In this document: in pieces, positions 25,595 to 34,310 of the stretch
Layout of the letters: every line of letters starts with the position of its first letter
Position numbering within the stretch: position 1 is the first letter of the stretch
Source of the DNA: UBA8949 sp942493365
Lineage (GTDB): Bacteria > Bacillota > Clostridia > Saccharofermentanales > UBA5734
NCBI GenBank assembly: GCA_942493365.1
Contig: OW818697.1
Coordinates: 868,001-932,000, forward strand
DNA: 64,000 nucleotides
Direction of reading: 5' to 3'
Program-made: the position numbers and the translations under genes
Notes under the pieces: model-generated
Databases searched by the model: none
What the model was told of the DNA's origin: nothing
Seen by the model: the letters and a program-made list of their open reading frames with translations, nothing else

Positions 25595-26740
25595 ATGGCT
25601 GAAATGTCGATCAAACCCCGGATTCTCAAGGAGGAGCAGGAGAAGCTGCTCAGCCCCTTCGCCGCGCACAGCGCCCAGAGCGCCGGCCGCCGCCTGCCCG
25701 ACGCGCCTTGCGATGTGCGCACGGTCTACGAACGCGACGTTGGACGGATCATTTTCTCGATGGATTTCCGCCGTCTTCGCCACAAGACGCAGGTCTTTTT
25801 CGATCCGCAGAACGATCACATCTGCACACGCATGGAGCACGTCATCTACGTCAATTACATCGCCAACACCATCGGCCGCGCCCTCGGTCTCAACGCCGAT
25901 CTGATCCAGGCCATCGCCCTCGGCCATGACCTCGGCCACGCCCCTTTTGGTCACAGCGGCGAAAAAATGCTCGACGATCGCCTCAAGAGCATTTCGCCGG
26001 CGCTGTTTTTTCAGCACGAAATTCACAGCCTGCGCGTCGTTGACGAGCTGTCTATTCGGCCCAATCGCGGCTGCGGTCTCAACCTGACCTTCGAGGTGCG
26101 CGACGGCATCGCCTGCCATTGCGGCGAGAGCTACAGCGAAACCCGGCTGGTGCCCAACCGCATCAAGACCGAGGGTGACCTGATGAACAGCGCCGTCCTG
26201 CACGGCACACCGGCCACCCTTGAGGGTTGTGTCGTGCGCATGGCCGACAAAATCGCCTATGTCGGCCGCGACATCGAAGACGGCGTGCGCGCCGGCATCA
26301 TGGAATTCGACGACGTTCCCGAGGCCATTCAGTCGGCCCTGGGTCGCAGCAACGGCGAGATCATCAACACCCTGGTCACCGACATCATCGCCAACAGCCG
26401 CGGCCGCGACGCCATCATCCTCGGCCAGGCCTGCGGCGAAAGCATGGAAGAGCTGCTGCGCGAAAACGTCGCTCGCATCTACCGTTCGGATAAAATCAAA
26501 CGCTACGAAAAAATGGCCCAGAACGTCATCGAAGGCCTCTTTGACGCCCTGCTGCACGCCCTGGCTGACCCCGAAAAACTGGCGGCCAGCGACAACCGCG
26601 TTTTCCGCAGCTTCCACAAATATCTGCTGGAGCGCAACCAGCCCGACGATTCGCCCGATTCGCAGAAAGTCGTCGACTACATCGCCGGCATGACCGATTC
26701 CTATGCCAGCAAATGTTTCGAGGACATTTACTGGTTCTGA
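25595..26740 (+). CDS. dGTPase-like HD triphosphohydrolase
   Basis: HD-domain protein of 381 residues related to deoxyguanosine triphosphate triphosphohydrolase, which cuts dNTP to nucleoside and triphosphate and trims the dNTP pool. The HD metal motif is in IALGHDLGHAPFGHSGE (about 106-122). The preceding RRLRHKTQVFF and TRMEHVIYV segments supply the first His, and the second Asp is in VRMADKIAYVGRDIED. AGGAGG precedes the ATG. A second HD nucleotidase gene follows 28 bases later, which suggests a shared role in nucleotide pool control. Confidence 0.9.
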   Translation: MAEMSIKPRILKEEQEKLLSPFAAHSAQSAGRRLPDAPCDVRTVYERDVGRIIFSMDFRRLRHKTQVFFDPQNDHICTRMEHVIYVNYIANTIGRALGLNADLIQAIALGHDLGHAPFGHSGEKMLDDRLKSISPALFFQHEIHSLRVVDELSIRPNRGCGLNLTFEVRDGIACHCGESYSETRLVPNRIKTEGDLMNSAVLHGTPATLEGCVVRMADKIAYVGRDIEDGVRAGIMEFDDVPEAIQSALGRSNGEIINTLVTDIIANSRGRDAIILGQACGESMEELLRENVARIYRSDKIKRYEKMAQNVIEGLFDALLHALADPEKLAASDNRVFRSFHKYLLERNQPDDSPDSQKVVDYIAGMTDSYASKCFEDIYWF

Positions 26741-26768
26741 TCGCTGGCAGCCCAAGGAGGGAATCACG

Positions 26769-27371
26769 ATGAGCAACAATTTTTTCGCCATGATGCACCG
26801 CATGCGCTACATCAACCGCTGGAGCCTGATGCGCAATACCGAACAAGAAAATATTCAGGAACACTCGCTGCAGGTGGCCATCATCGCCCACGCCTTGGCG
26901 GTGCTGCACAACCATCTGGCCGATGGTCGACCACCGGTGGACGAAGGTCTGATCACGCTGCTGGCCATTTATCATGACGCTGGCGAGATCCTGACCGGCG
27001 ATCTGCCGACACCCGTCAAGTATTTCAACCCCGAGATCCGCGAGTCCTACAAGGCCGTCGAGTCGGTCGCCACACGCAAACTGCTGTCCATGCTGCCCGA
27101 TGACCTGTCACCGGCCTGGCAGCCGCTCTTGGAGCCCGACCGCAGCGATCCTGCCGTCGACGCAGCCGTGCAACTGGTCAAGGCCGCCGACCGCATCGCA
27201 GCCTACATCAAATGCGTTGAAGAGCAAAAGGCCGGCAACAGCGAATTCCGACAAGCCCTGAAAACCACCCACGACAGCCTCGACGCGCTGGCGGCCAAGC
27301 TGCCGGAGGTCAAGGCGTTCATGAAAACCTTCCTGCCGTCCTTCGAGCTGTCGCTCGACGAGCTCGAATGA
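26769..27371 (+). CDS. YfbR-like 5'-deoxynucleotidase (HD domain)
   Basis: HD hydrolase of 200 residues similar to the dNMP 5'-nucleotidase YfbR. Metal and catalytic residues lie in ENIQEHSLQVAIIAHAL (about 24-40), YHDAGEILTGDLPTP (about 70-84) and VKAADRIAAYIKC. ATG 26769 has AAGGAGGG at 26755-26762; the longer frame from 26703 overlaps the preceding gene. Its stop overlaps the next start (ATGA), so it is translationally coupled to the glucosaminidase gene. Confidence 0.88.
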   Translation: MSNNFFAMMHRMRYINRWSLMRNTEQENIQEHSLQVAIIAHALAVLHNHLADGRPPVDEGLITLLAIYHDAGEILTGDLPTPVKYFNPEIRESYKAVESVATRKLLSMLPDDLSPAWQPLLEPDRSDPAVDAAVQLVKAADRIAAYIKCVEEQKAGNSEFRQALKTTHDSLDALAAKLPEVKAFMKTFLPSFELSLDELE

Positions 27372-29875
27372 GCGCCGCCCAGCCCGCCCGTGTCGACCGG
27401 CCCGTGGTCGCCGTGCCGCGCTTTTCGCTTGAAGTGCTGGGGCTGGTCGTGTTGGCGCTGGTCATCGGCGGCATCGTGGCTGTAGGCTCCTGGTGCTGGC
27501 AGAATTACGCCGCATCGCCGGCTCAAGGCATGACGCGGCCGGCCGCCGTCACCATTGTTGAACGCGGCAGCCGCCTGATCGGACTCGACGAGCCCGCCGA
27601 ACTCTGGACCGAACGGCTGGTCAGCGGACAGGCCAGCGTTGGCGATTATCTGCTGCGCGTCTTTGTTTCGCCAGCTTATCTTGAAAACCAGGCTGACGAT
27701 CGCACCTTTTTGACTGACGCGACACAGGTGATAACCGGCGAGACGATCAGCGCCGCCGATTTGGATCGCGCCGCCGCCGAGCTGGCCGCCAGCGGCAGCC
27801 GTCTGGTCATGCTCAAGCAAATACTGACCGAAGCCGGCTTCGACGGCACCCTCGCGCTGCCCGCCGAACCAACCAGCCTGACGAGCATTGCACTGGATGA
27901 GCTGCCAGCAGATGGCGCCGAGACGGTCGGTTTGCTCAGCATCGCGGCCAACACCACCCTGACCGGTCGCGACGCCCGCCTGCGGCTGTTTGTCGATGAC
28001 CGGCTGCGCCATTCCCAGAACATCACCGACCGTCTGACGATTGAATGGGACACCCGCCGTGAAACGGCTGGCAGCCACGAGCTGGCGCTGCTGGTGCAAA
28101 CCAGCGACGGACGCGGCGAATGGCTGAACCTGAACACCTACAATGTACCCGAAGTCACCGCACTAGCCACCGGCTATCCGCTCAGCGCCCAGGCTCAGCC
28201 GAATCAGACAAGCTGGTACAGCTTGCCGGTCACCGAGGGTCAGGGACTGCTGACGCTGGTCGATACCAACCAGCCGCTTGACTTGGAAATGGTTGATCTG
28301 CACGGCAAGTCAATCGCCACCACAACCAGCCCAGGCGGTCAGCCGGCTGCCTTGCGCGCTGCACTGGCCGGGAGCGCAGCCAATGACGAAACCTGTTATG
28401 TCCGCGTCTCAACGCCGACCGCCGCCACGGGCGATTACCAGTTGGTCCCGGCTCTGACGGCCGCCATCCCGGACGATGATGCCACCCGCCTGCTGGGCGT
28501 GCTGGCGCTACGTGAGGGCGAGGCGCTGATTCAGGACGAGACCGGCAGCGCCACCTGGCAATCAACCGAAACCTACAAAATTTTCGACACCACCGCCCGC
28601 CTCAGCCAACTGGTACTGACCCTGCCAGGCGGCGCGAACGCCCAATACGCCCAGAATTTTGACCCGGCCGACACCCTCTACGGCCTAATCGTCGACGCCA
28701 ACACCACTTGGATCGATCTGTCGGCATTGACCATGGAGGGCAGCGCTGCCGAGCTCCAAATCTCGGTCGTCGACGAATCCGGCACGCCCAAAGCCCTGGC
28801 CGCCGGCGATCCCGTGCCGCTGGCCAAGTCCGAGAACCGCCTGCAACTGGCGGTGACCGGCTACGACGGCAGCAACCGCACCTACGAAGTCAGCATTTTG
28901 CGCCCGCCGCACAGCGGTGGCTACCACCTGACGCTGGAGCAGTTTCCCAAGTCTTATCGCACGCCGCTGTGGTTGCTGCATATCCAGCACCCCGCCTGGC
29001 AGTTTGAAGCATTCAACACCGACCTGCTCTGGGCCGACTTTATCGCTGCCGAGGATCTGAAAAGCACCAGCCTGGTCGACGCCGATTACGCCCCGGCATC
29101 CTGGGTCGAACCCGGTAGCCCGGTCTACGACGGCGACAGCTGGGTGGCCGCGAACACCCGCGTCATCGAGCACTTCGGCGATCCGCGCAATTTTCTGGAC
29201 GAGGTTTTTGTCTTCCAGTTTGAAAAGATGGACTTCGATCCGCAGATACACACCATCGACGGCATTAACGCCATCATCAAAAACTCGTTTATGGCTGTCG
29301 GCAATGACCAGGACCTCGATTATGCCGCCATGCTGATGGAAGCCGGTCAGACGGCCGGCATCAGCCCGTATTTTATCGCCGCCAAGATCATTCAGGAGAT
29401 GGGTAACGCCGGCGAATCCGAGCTGGCTTACGGCACCCTGCCGGGCTACGAAGGCTTCTACAATTTCTACAACATCGGTTCAACGCCCAATCCTGATGTT
29501 GAAAATGGCGCCCTGATCAACGGCGCGCGCTTTGCCCAGTATGGCCGCAAAGCCGACGAACAAGAGATCACCGCCGAAGAAGCGGTTTGGCTGCTGCCCT
29601 GGAACACCCCGCAAAAGGCCATCACCGGCGGCGCGATCTGGATCGCCCAGCGCTACATTCAGATCGGGCAGGACACCCTCTACCTGCAAAAATTTGATCT
29701 GATCGACGACGGGACGCTCTACACCCATCAGTATGCCCAGAACATTCAGATGGCCTGGTCCGAAGCCCGCAACACCCGCAAAGCCTATGTTGGCATGGGC
29801 TTGCTGGATGAAGCGTTCGCCTTTAAAATTCCGGTTTTCATCGGTATGCCCGCTGAGCCGCGAAGCCTGCCCTGA
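27368..29875 (+). CDS. membrane-anchored beta-N-acetylglucosaminidase
   Basis: An 835-residue envelope protein. One membrane helix near the N-terminus (about 20-45, LEVLGLVVLALVIGGIVAVG) is followed by a long extracellular part with beta-sandwich regions, including a cadherin-like unit about 405-520 that ends in NRTYEVSILR. The C-terminal glucosaminidase domain (about 600-835) has HTIDGINAIIKNSF, a probable catalytic Glu in AAKIIQEMGNAG and the family block YNFYNIGSTPNP. It would cut peptidoglycan glycan strands. The next gene repeats the C-terminal domain. There is no sortase signal; the anchor is the N-terminal helix. Confidence 0.88.
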   Translation: MSAAQPARVDRPVVAVPRFSLEVLGLVVLALVIGGIVAVGSWCWQNYAASPAQGMTRPAAVTIVERGSRLIGLDEPAELWTERLVSGQASVGDYLLRVFVSPAYLENQADDRTFLTDATQVITGETISAADLDRAAAELAASGSRLVMLKQILTEAGFDGTLALPAEPTSLTSIALDELPADGAETVGLLSIAANTTLTGRDARLRLFVDDRLRHSQNITDRLTIEWDTRRETAGSHELALLVQTSDGRGEWLNLNTYNVPEVTALATGYPLSAQAQPNQTSWYSLPVTEGQGLLTLVDTNQPLDLEMVDLHGKSIATTTSPGGQPAALRAALAGSAANDETCYVRVSTPTAATGDYQLVPALTAAIPDDDATRLLGVLALREGEALIQDETGSATWQSTETYKIFDTTARLSQLVLTLPGGANAQYAQNFDPADTLYGLIVDANTTWIDLSALTMEGSAAELQISVVDESGTPKALAAGDPVPLAKSENRLQLAVTGYDGSNRTYEVSILRPPHSGGYHLTLEQFPKSYRTPLWLLHIQHPAWQFEAFNTDLLWADFIAAEDLKSTSLVDADYAPASWVEPGSPVYDGDSWVAANTRVIEHFGDPRNFLDEVFVFQFEKMDFDPQIHTIDGINAIIKNSFMAVGNDQDLDYAAMLMEAGQTAGISPYFIAAKIIQEMGNAGESELAYGTLPGYEGFYNFYNIGSTPNPDVENGALINGARFAQYGRKADEQEITAEEAVWLLPWNTPQKAITGGAIWIAQRYIQIGQDTLYLQKFDLIDDGTLYTHQYAQNIQMAWSEARNTRKAYVGMGLLDEAFAFKIPVFIGMPAEPRSLP

Positions 29876-29987
29876 TTCAACTTTTCGGCTTTTAACACGA
29901 TAATATAAATAACCTGTAATGCCAACGACGCATTTTCGTGCTAAAATGGCCTTGACTTGCTTTTGCACCAAGCCAGGGAGGGAACAC

Positions 29988-32279
29988 GTGCCAAATTGCC
30001 AGCCAAAACTGAAAATATGCAGGAAGACCTTGATTCGACGGGTCGCCCTGTTCGCGATGGTCACCATCGTTTTTGCCCAGTTCGGTCCTTTGACTTCAGG
30101 ATACCTCGTACAAGCTGAAGATACCGCGATCAACCGAACCGGCGTTATTAACGTTGGGTCGGCCAATATCCGCAGCGATCCCAACGTGACCGACACCAAC
30201 ATCATCACGACGCTCAACCTCAGCAATGCCGTCACGGTCAACTTTCAAACCACAGGCGGCCCGACCTCGAGCTATGGCGACCAATGGTACAACATCAGCT
30301 TCACCAAGTCCGACACGCCGATGACCGGCTACATCGTGGCGGCCTTTGTCACCCTCGACCCGCTGCCGACGCCGACGCCGGTGTCCTACACAGCCAGCGC
30401 CGATTTCGAAGCCTACCTGACCGCCGAGGGATTCCCCGAAAGTTACAAGGTCGGTCTGCGCGAACTGCACGCGCTGTATCCAAACTGGGTCTTTAAGGCC
30501 AAACAGACCGGTTTGGACTGGGCCACCGTGCTGGCCAATGAAAGCTCAGCCGGACGCAGCCTGATCTCGACCAGCTACGACGGCTACAAATCGCTGGAAC
30601 CGGCTGCCTACGACTGGGCGACCAACACTTGGCGCGTCTGGGACGGCTCGACCTGGGTCATGTGCAACACGGCCGTTTTGTCTTATTACATGGACCCGCG
30701 CAATTTTATCAATCCGACGCTCAGCAGTTTTGAATCCGGCCGCCGCATGTTCCAGTTTGAGGCGTTAAACTACCAGCCCGACGTCCATTCACTGGCCGGC
30801 GTCGAGCGGATTTTGTCGACCTGCTTTATGAGCAGCACGCCGAATGCCAATATGCCAAAAGATGCCAATGGCAATTACATTGTTGGCTTCGACTATCTTG
30901 ATCCGGCCACAAACACGACAGTCCACATGTCCTACGCCGAAACCTTCATCAAGGCGGCGCAAGAAGCTAACGTCAGCCCCTTGCATCTGGCGGCCCGCAG
31001 TTTGATTGAACTGGGCGGAGATGGCAGCTCATCATCCAACGGCACATTTTCCGCGGATCTGATTGCCACCTATGCCCACTTAACCCCAAGTGTCATCTAT
31101 ACGCCAACTACGGCCGACACCGACTTGGATGGCCTCTACAATTTTTATAACGTTAATGCTTACAGTGGAACGGGGCCACTGGAAAATATCAGGCATGGTC
31201 TGGAATATGCCAAGGATGGCTCGGGCAAACCGGTTACGATACAAACCGCTGCGGATATTATCCAGCTCATTCCATGGAACAACCGATACAGCGCAATCGT
31301 CGGCGGTGCCGAATGGATTGCTGCCAGCTACATCAGTATCGGCCAGAACACGCTCTATCTGCAAAAGTTTGACGTCGACAACTCCGACGGCAAGCTGTAT
31401 TACCACCAGTACATGACCAATGTCAAAGCCGCCTGGTCCGAGTCGAGCAGCCTGTACAATGCTTATAGCAATATCGGCGTGCTGAACGATGCCATTACAT
31501 TCAATATCCCTGTTTTTCTAAACATGCCCGAAACTACCTGCGCCCTGCCGACAACGGGCAACCCCAACAACTGGCTGAGCACCCTGACGGTTGATGCCCT
31601 CAGCCTGACACCGTCCTTCGATCCGGCGACCACCGGCGAATACGGCCTGATCGTTGAGAACGGCGTCACCAGCGTCAACATCGGTGCCACGGCAGTCGCC
31701 GCCACGTCAGCCATTGCCGGCACCGGCAGCAAAACGCTGGCCGTGGGCAGCAACCCCTTCAGCATCGTGGTCACGGCCCAAAACGGCACGACGCGCACCT
31801 ACACGCTGAACATCGTGCGCAAAGCACCGCCGGAAATTCCGCCCCTGACCAGCACCGCCTACACGATCAGTGGCGCGCAGATCACCGGCCTGGATCCGAC
31901 CGGCGGCCTCAACACCGTGGCTGCAATAACCGGCAATCTGACGGTCGCCGAAGGCTACGGGTATTCTGTGGTGGTGCTGAATCCGAACGGCACAGTTAAT
32001 ACGACAAGCTTGGTCGGGACGGGATCAACGGTCCGGGTGATGGTCGGTGGCCAGTCGGTCCAGGATTACAAGGTTGTGCTTTACGGCGACGCTAATGGCG
32101 ACGGCAGAATCAATGCGATAGATCTGACAGCAGTGCGTTGGCATATGTTGCTCAAGAAAACAATAAACGGAAGTTCAATTATCGCTGCGGATGTTAACCG
32201 TGATGGAAAAATCAATGCGATTGATTTGGCTTATATAAAGAGATATATGTTTAATCTTTTAACTATTAAACAAACTTGA
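29988..32279 (+). CDS. secreted SH3b-glucosaminidase with C-terminal dockerin
   Basis: A 763-residue exported wall hydrolase. It has a signal peptide (RRVALFAMVTIVFAQ, cleavage near VQAED), an SH3b domain (about 45-122; GSANIRSDPNVTDTN) and a glucosaminidase domain (about 230-520; DPRNFINPTLSSFESG, AARSLIELGGDG, YNFYNVNAYSG). A cadherin-like sandwich (about 525-610) and a type-I-like dockerin follow. The dockerin is the last 60 residues, with two calcium loops, GDANGDGRINAIDL and ADVNRDGKINAIDL. GTG 29988 is chosen for the GGGAGGG site; ATG 29919 lacks one. The matching cohesin-like protein is the next gene. The last 170 bases are AT-rich. Confidence 0.9.
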   Translation: MPNCQPKLKICRKTLIRRVALFAMVTIVFAQFGPLTSGYLVQAEDTAINRTGVINVGSANIRSDPNVTDTNIITTLNLSNAVTVNFQTTGGPTSSYGDQWYNISFTKSDTPMTGYIVAAFVTLDPLPTPTPVSYTASADFEAYLTAEGFPESYKVGLRELHALYPNWVFKAKQTGLDWATVLANESSAGRSLISTSYDGYKSLEPAAYDWATNTWRVWDGSTWVMCNTAVLSYYMDPRNFINPTLSSFESGRRMFQFEALNYQPDVHSLAGVERILSTCFMSSTPNANMPKDANGNYIVGFDYLDPATNTTVHMSYAETFIKAAQEANVSPLHLAARSLIELGGDGSSSSNGTFSADLIATYAHLTPSVIYTPTTADTDLDGLYNFYNVNAYSGTGPLENIRHGLEYAKDGSGKPVTIQTAADIIQLIPWNNRYSAIVGGAEWIAASYISIGQNTLYLQKFDVDNSDGKLYYHQYMTNVKAAWSESSSLYNAYSNIGVLNDAITFNIPVFLNMPETTCALPTTGNPNNWLSTLTVDALSLTPSFDPATTGEYGLIVENGVTSVNIGATAVAATSAIAGTGSKTLAVGSNPFSIVVTAQNGTTRTYTLNIVRKAPPEIPPLTSTAYTISGAQITGLDPTGGLNTVAAITGNLTVAEGYGYSVVVLNPNGTVNTTSLVGTGSTVRVMVGGQSVQDYKVVLYGDANGDGRINAIDLTAVRWHMLLKKTINGSSIIAADVNRDGKINAIDLAYIKRYMFNLLTIKQT

Positions 32280-32293
32280 TGGGGGTCCAATTC

Positions 32294-33823
32294 GTGCAAA
32301 ATAAATTTATCTATCGTTCATTCATAATTCTAATAATTTTGGTTATCATTTTTAGTCAATCTTCCATTGTCTTCGCAGAAGGAAGTCGTATGAAATTGTA
32401 TGGCAATTCTACTGTTTATAAAGGATCGTCAGTTACAGTTACCGCAGCCTTAATAACGAACGACGCTTCAGCCTTAGGGAGTATAGATTTCTTGTTGACA
32501 TTCAATGATTCTTTGTTTTCATGTGCTTTATCAGATATAAAAATGCTGAACCCAACTAGTGATGGAGACTTTGAATGCAGTTTTATCAATGCAAGCACAA
32601 TTCGAGTTACATGGAATTCGGGGGCGATTTCACTACCTGTCGGAGCTGAGACAAATTTGATCAGATTTGGTTTCAAAGCAAAAAGTTTGGGAACAGGTAC
32701 ATTTACGATTAGTAATCCTGATGGGTTTTCTGATCAAACGTTAGAACCTATCAGTGTCGGAACAGGCGATCCAATAAGTATAAAAGTCAACCCCCCCGTC
32801 GTCCTATCATCCAACAACAACCTTGCGTCGCTTGAGGTCAGCCCCGGCACGCTGTCGCCGGCCTTCAGCGCCGCAACGACCAATTATACGATGTCGGTGG
32901 CCGGTGAAGTCACCGCCGTCACCGTGAGCGCGCCGCCGGCCGACAGCAAATCCTCGGTCAGTGTCACGGGCAACACCGCGCTCGTCGACGGTGACAACCC
33001 GATCAGCATTGTCGTGACCGCCGAGAACGGCGCCACCAAAACCTACACCATCCTCTGCAATCGCATCGGCCCGACACCGACGCCGGGCGTCACGGTACAG
33101 CTGCCGGGCGGCGAATTTACGGTGATCGAACTGCCGGTCGACACGCCCATTCCAACCGGTTTTTACAAGACGCTGAGCGAGATGGACGGACGCCAGATCG
33201 TCATTTACAGAGCCCTCAAGGGCGACCTCGACCTCTATTATCTGCTCGCCGCCGATGGTACGGCTGCCTTCTATTATTACAACAGCGACGATGAGACCTA
33301 CGATCCGTTTGTCATGCTGACCTTGCCGGCCCAGCCCTTTACGGTTATCAAGCCGGGCAAGGATGTCGTGGTGCCGGCCGGCTTCAGCGAAACCACCATC
33401 ATCATCAACGGGCAAACGGTGCAGGCCTGGCAGCGCCCGACATCGATCGCGGCGACCAAAACCGCCGGAGCGATAACAGCTGCAGCGACCAGCGTCGCGC
33501 CCATCGAAACCCTCCTCTACCTGATGGACAACCGCGGCATCAAGGGCTTTTATCTCTACGATCAGACGGCACAGACGCTGGCATTGTTCGAAGAAACCGC
33601 GCCCGACGGCACAACCGATCCCACCGAAACCGGCGTGACCCCGGGCGATCAACAGACGACCGGCTCCGACGCCTGGATGGTGGTATCCATAATCCTTATG
33701 GTGCTGTGTCTGGGCATGGCTGGCGTGGTCATCATGTTGGTCGTGCAGGGCAAAAACAACGACAGTGGTGACGGCGGCCGGCCGGCAAAAATTGTGGCGC
33801 CCAAGATCCAACGGGTGAACTGA
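32294..33823 (+). CDS. cohesin-domain protein with C-terminal membrane anchor
   Basis: A 509-residue protein with a signal peptide (FIILIILVIIFSQSSIVFA) and a cohesin-like beta sandwich (about 30-170; GSIDFLLTFNDSLF, NASTIRVTWNSGA, NLIRFGFKAKSLGTGTF). A cadherin-like unit (about 175-260), an uncharacterised beta-rich region with two similar halves and a final membrane helix (WMVVSIILMVLCLGMAGVV) with a basic tail follow. It would display the cohesin on the cell surface. GTG 32294 follows the GGGGG of 32281-32285. Bases up to about 32790 are near 28-38% GC in the lines counted; after a C7 run they rise to about 63%. Confidence 0.85.
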   Translation: MQNKFIYRSFIILIILVIIFSQSSIVFAEGSRMKLYGNSTVYKGSSVTVTAALITNDASALGSIDFLLTFNDSLFSCALSDIKMLNPTSDGDFECSFINASTIRVTWNSGAISLPVGAETNLIRFGFKAKSLGTGTFTISNPDGFSDQTLEPISVGTGDPISIKVNPPVVLSSNNNLASLEVSPGTLSPAFSAATTNYTMSVAGEVTAVTVSAPPADSKSSVSVTGNTALVDGDNPISIVVTAENGATKTYTILCNRIGPTPTPGVTVQLPGGEFTVIELPVDTPIPTGFYKTLSEMDGRQIVIYRALKGDLDLYYLLAADGTAAFYYYNSDDETYDPFVMLTLPAQPFTVIKPGKDVVVPAGFSETTIIINGQTVQAWQRPTSIAATKTAGAITAAATSVAPIETLLYLMDNRGIKGFYLYDQTAQTLALFEETAPDGTTDPTETGVTPGDQQTTGSDAWMVVSIILMVLCLGMAGVVIMLVVQGKNNDSGDGGRPAKIVAPKIQRVN

Positions 33824-33824
33824 C

Positions 33825-34310
33825 ATGAGCAAACAGCGACTGGTTCGTATCATCAAAGCTGTTTTCAATCGAGAAGTTATCGTCTACGTCATTGTTGGTG
33901 TTTTGACCACCCTGGTCAACCTGATCGTCTTCACCGTGCTGTGCGCGATCTTTGGCAACGACCAATGGTGGATTTCCAAGGCGCCGGCCATTCTGGCCGC
34001 CATCCTGTTTGCCTACTACATGAACCGTGTGTTTGTCTTTCGTTCGCACGGCCCGGTTCTGCAGGAGCTTTGGAAATTCTTTACCTCGCGCATTCTGATT
34101 TCGCTGCTTTTTGAATACGGCGGCAACTTTTTACTCTACGACGTGCTCGGCTGGAAGGACGCCATTCACTTCCGTCCCGGCGACCAGGGCCTGATGTGGG
34201 CCAATCTGGCGACGCAGGTGCTGGTCATCGTTGGCAATTACCTGATCAGCAAATTTTTCATTTTTATCCATCGCGAGCCCGTGGCTAAACGAGATCCGCA
34301 TGAACTTTGA
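33825..34310 (+). CDS. GtrA family membrane protein
   Basis: A 161-residue protein with four predicted membrane helices (for example VIVGVLTTLVNLIVFTVLCAIF and APAILAAILFAYYMNRVFVF). GtrA proteins are thought to flip undecaprenyl-linked sugars outward, together with a GtrB-type glycosyltransferase. A GtrB-like gene lies 13 kb away at 19999 rather than next door. The start follows the cohesin gene stop by one base, and the end overlaps folC by 11 bases, so it belongs to this transcript. Confidence 0.88.
   Translation: MSKQRLVRIIKAVFNREVIVYVIVGVLTTLVNLIVFTVLCAIFGNDQWWISKAPAILAAILFAYYMNRVFVFRSHGPVLQELWKFFTSRILISLLFEYGGNFLLYDVLGWKDAIHFRPGDQGLMWANLATQVLVIVGNYLISKFFIFIHREPVAKRDPHEL

Noticed and set aside
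27368..29875. Dockerin domain sought in the first glucosaminidase
   Set aside because: The protein ends soon after the glucosaminidase domain, with no calcium-loop pair.
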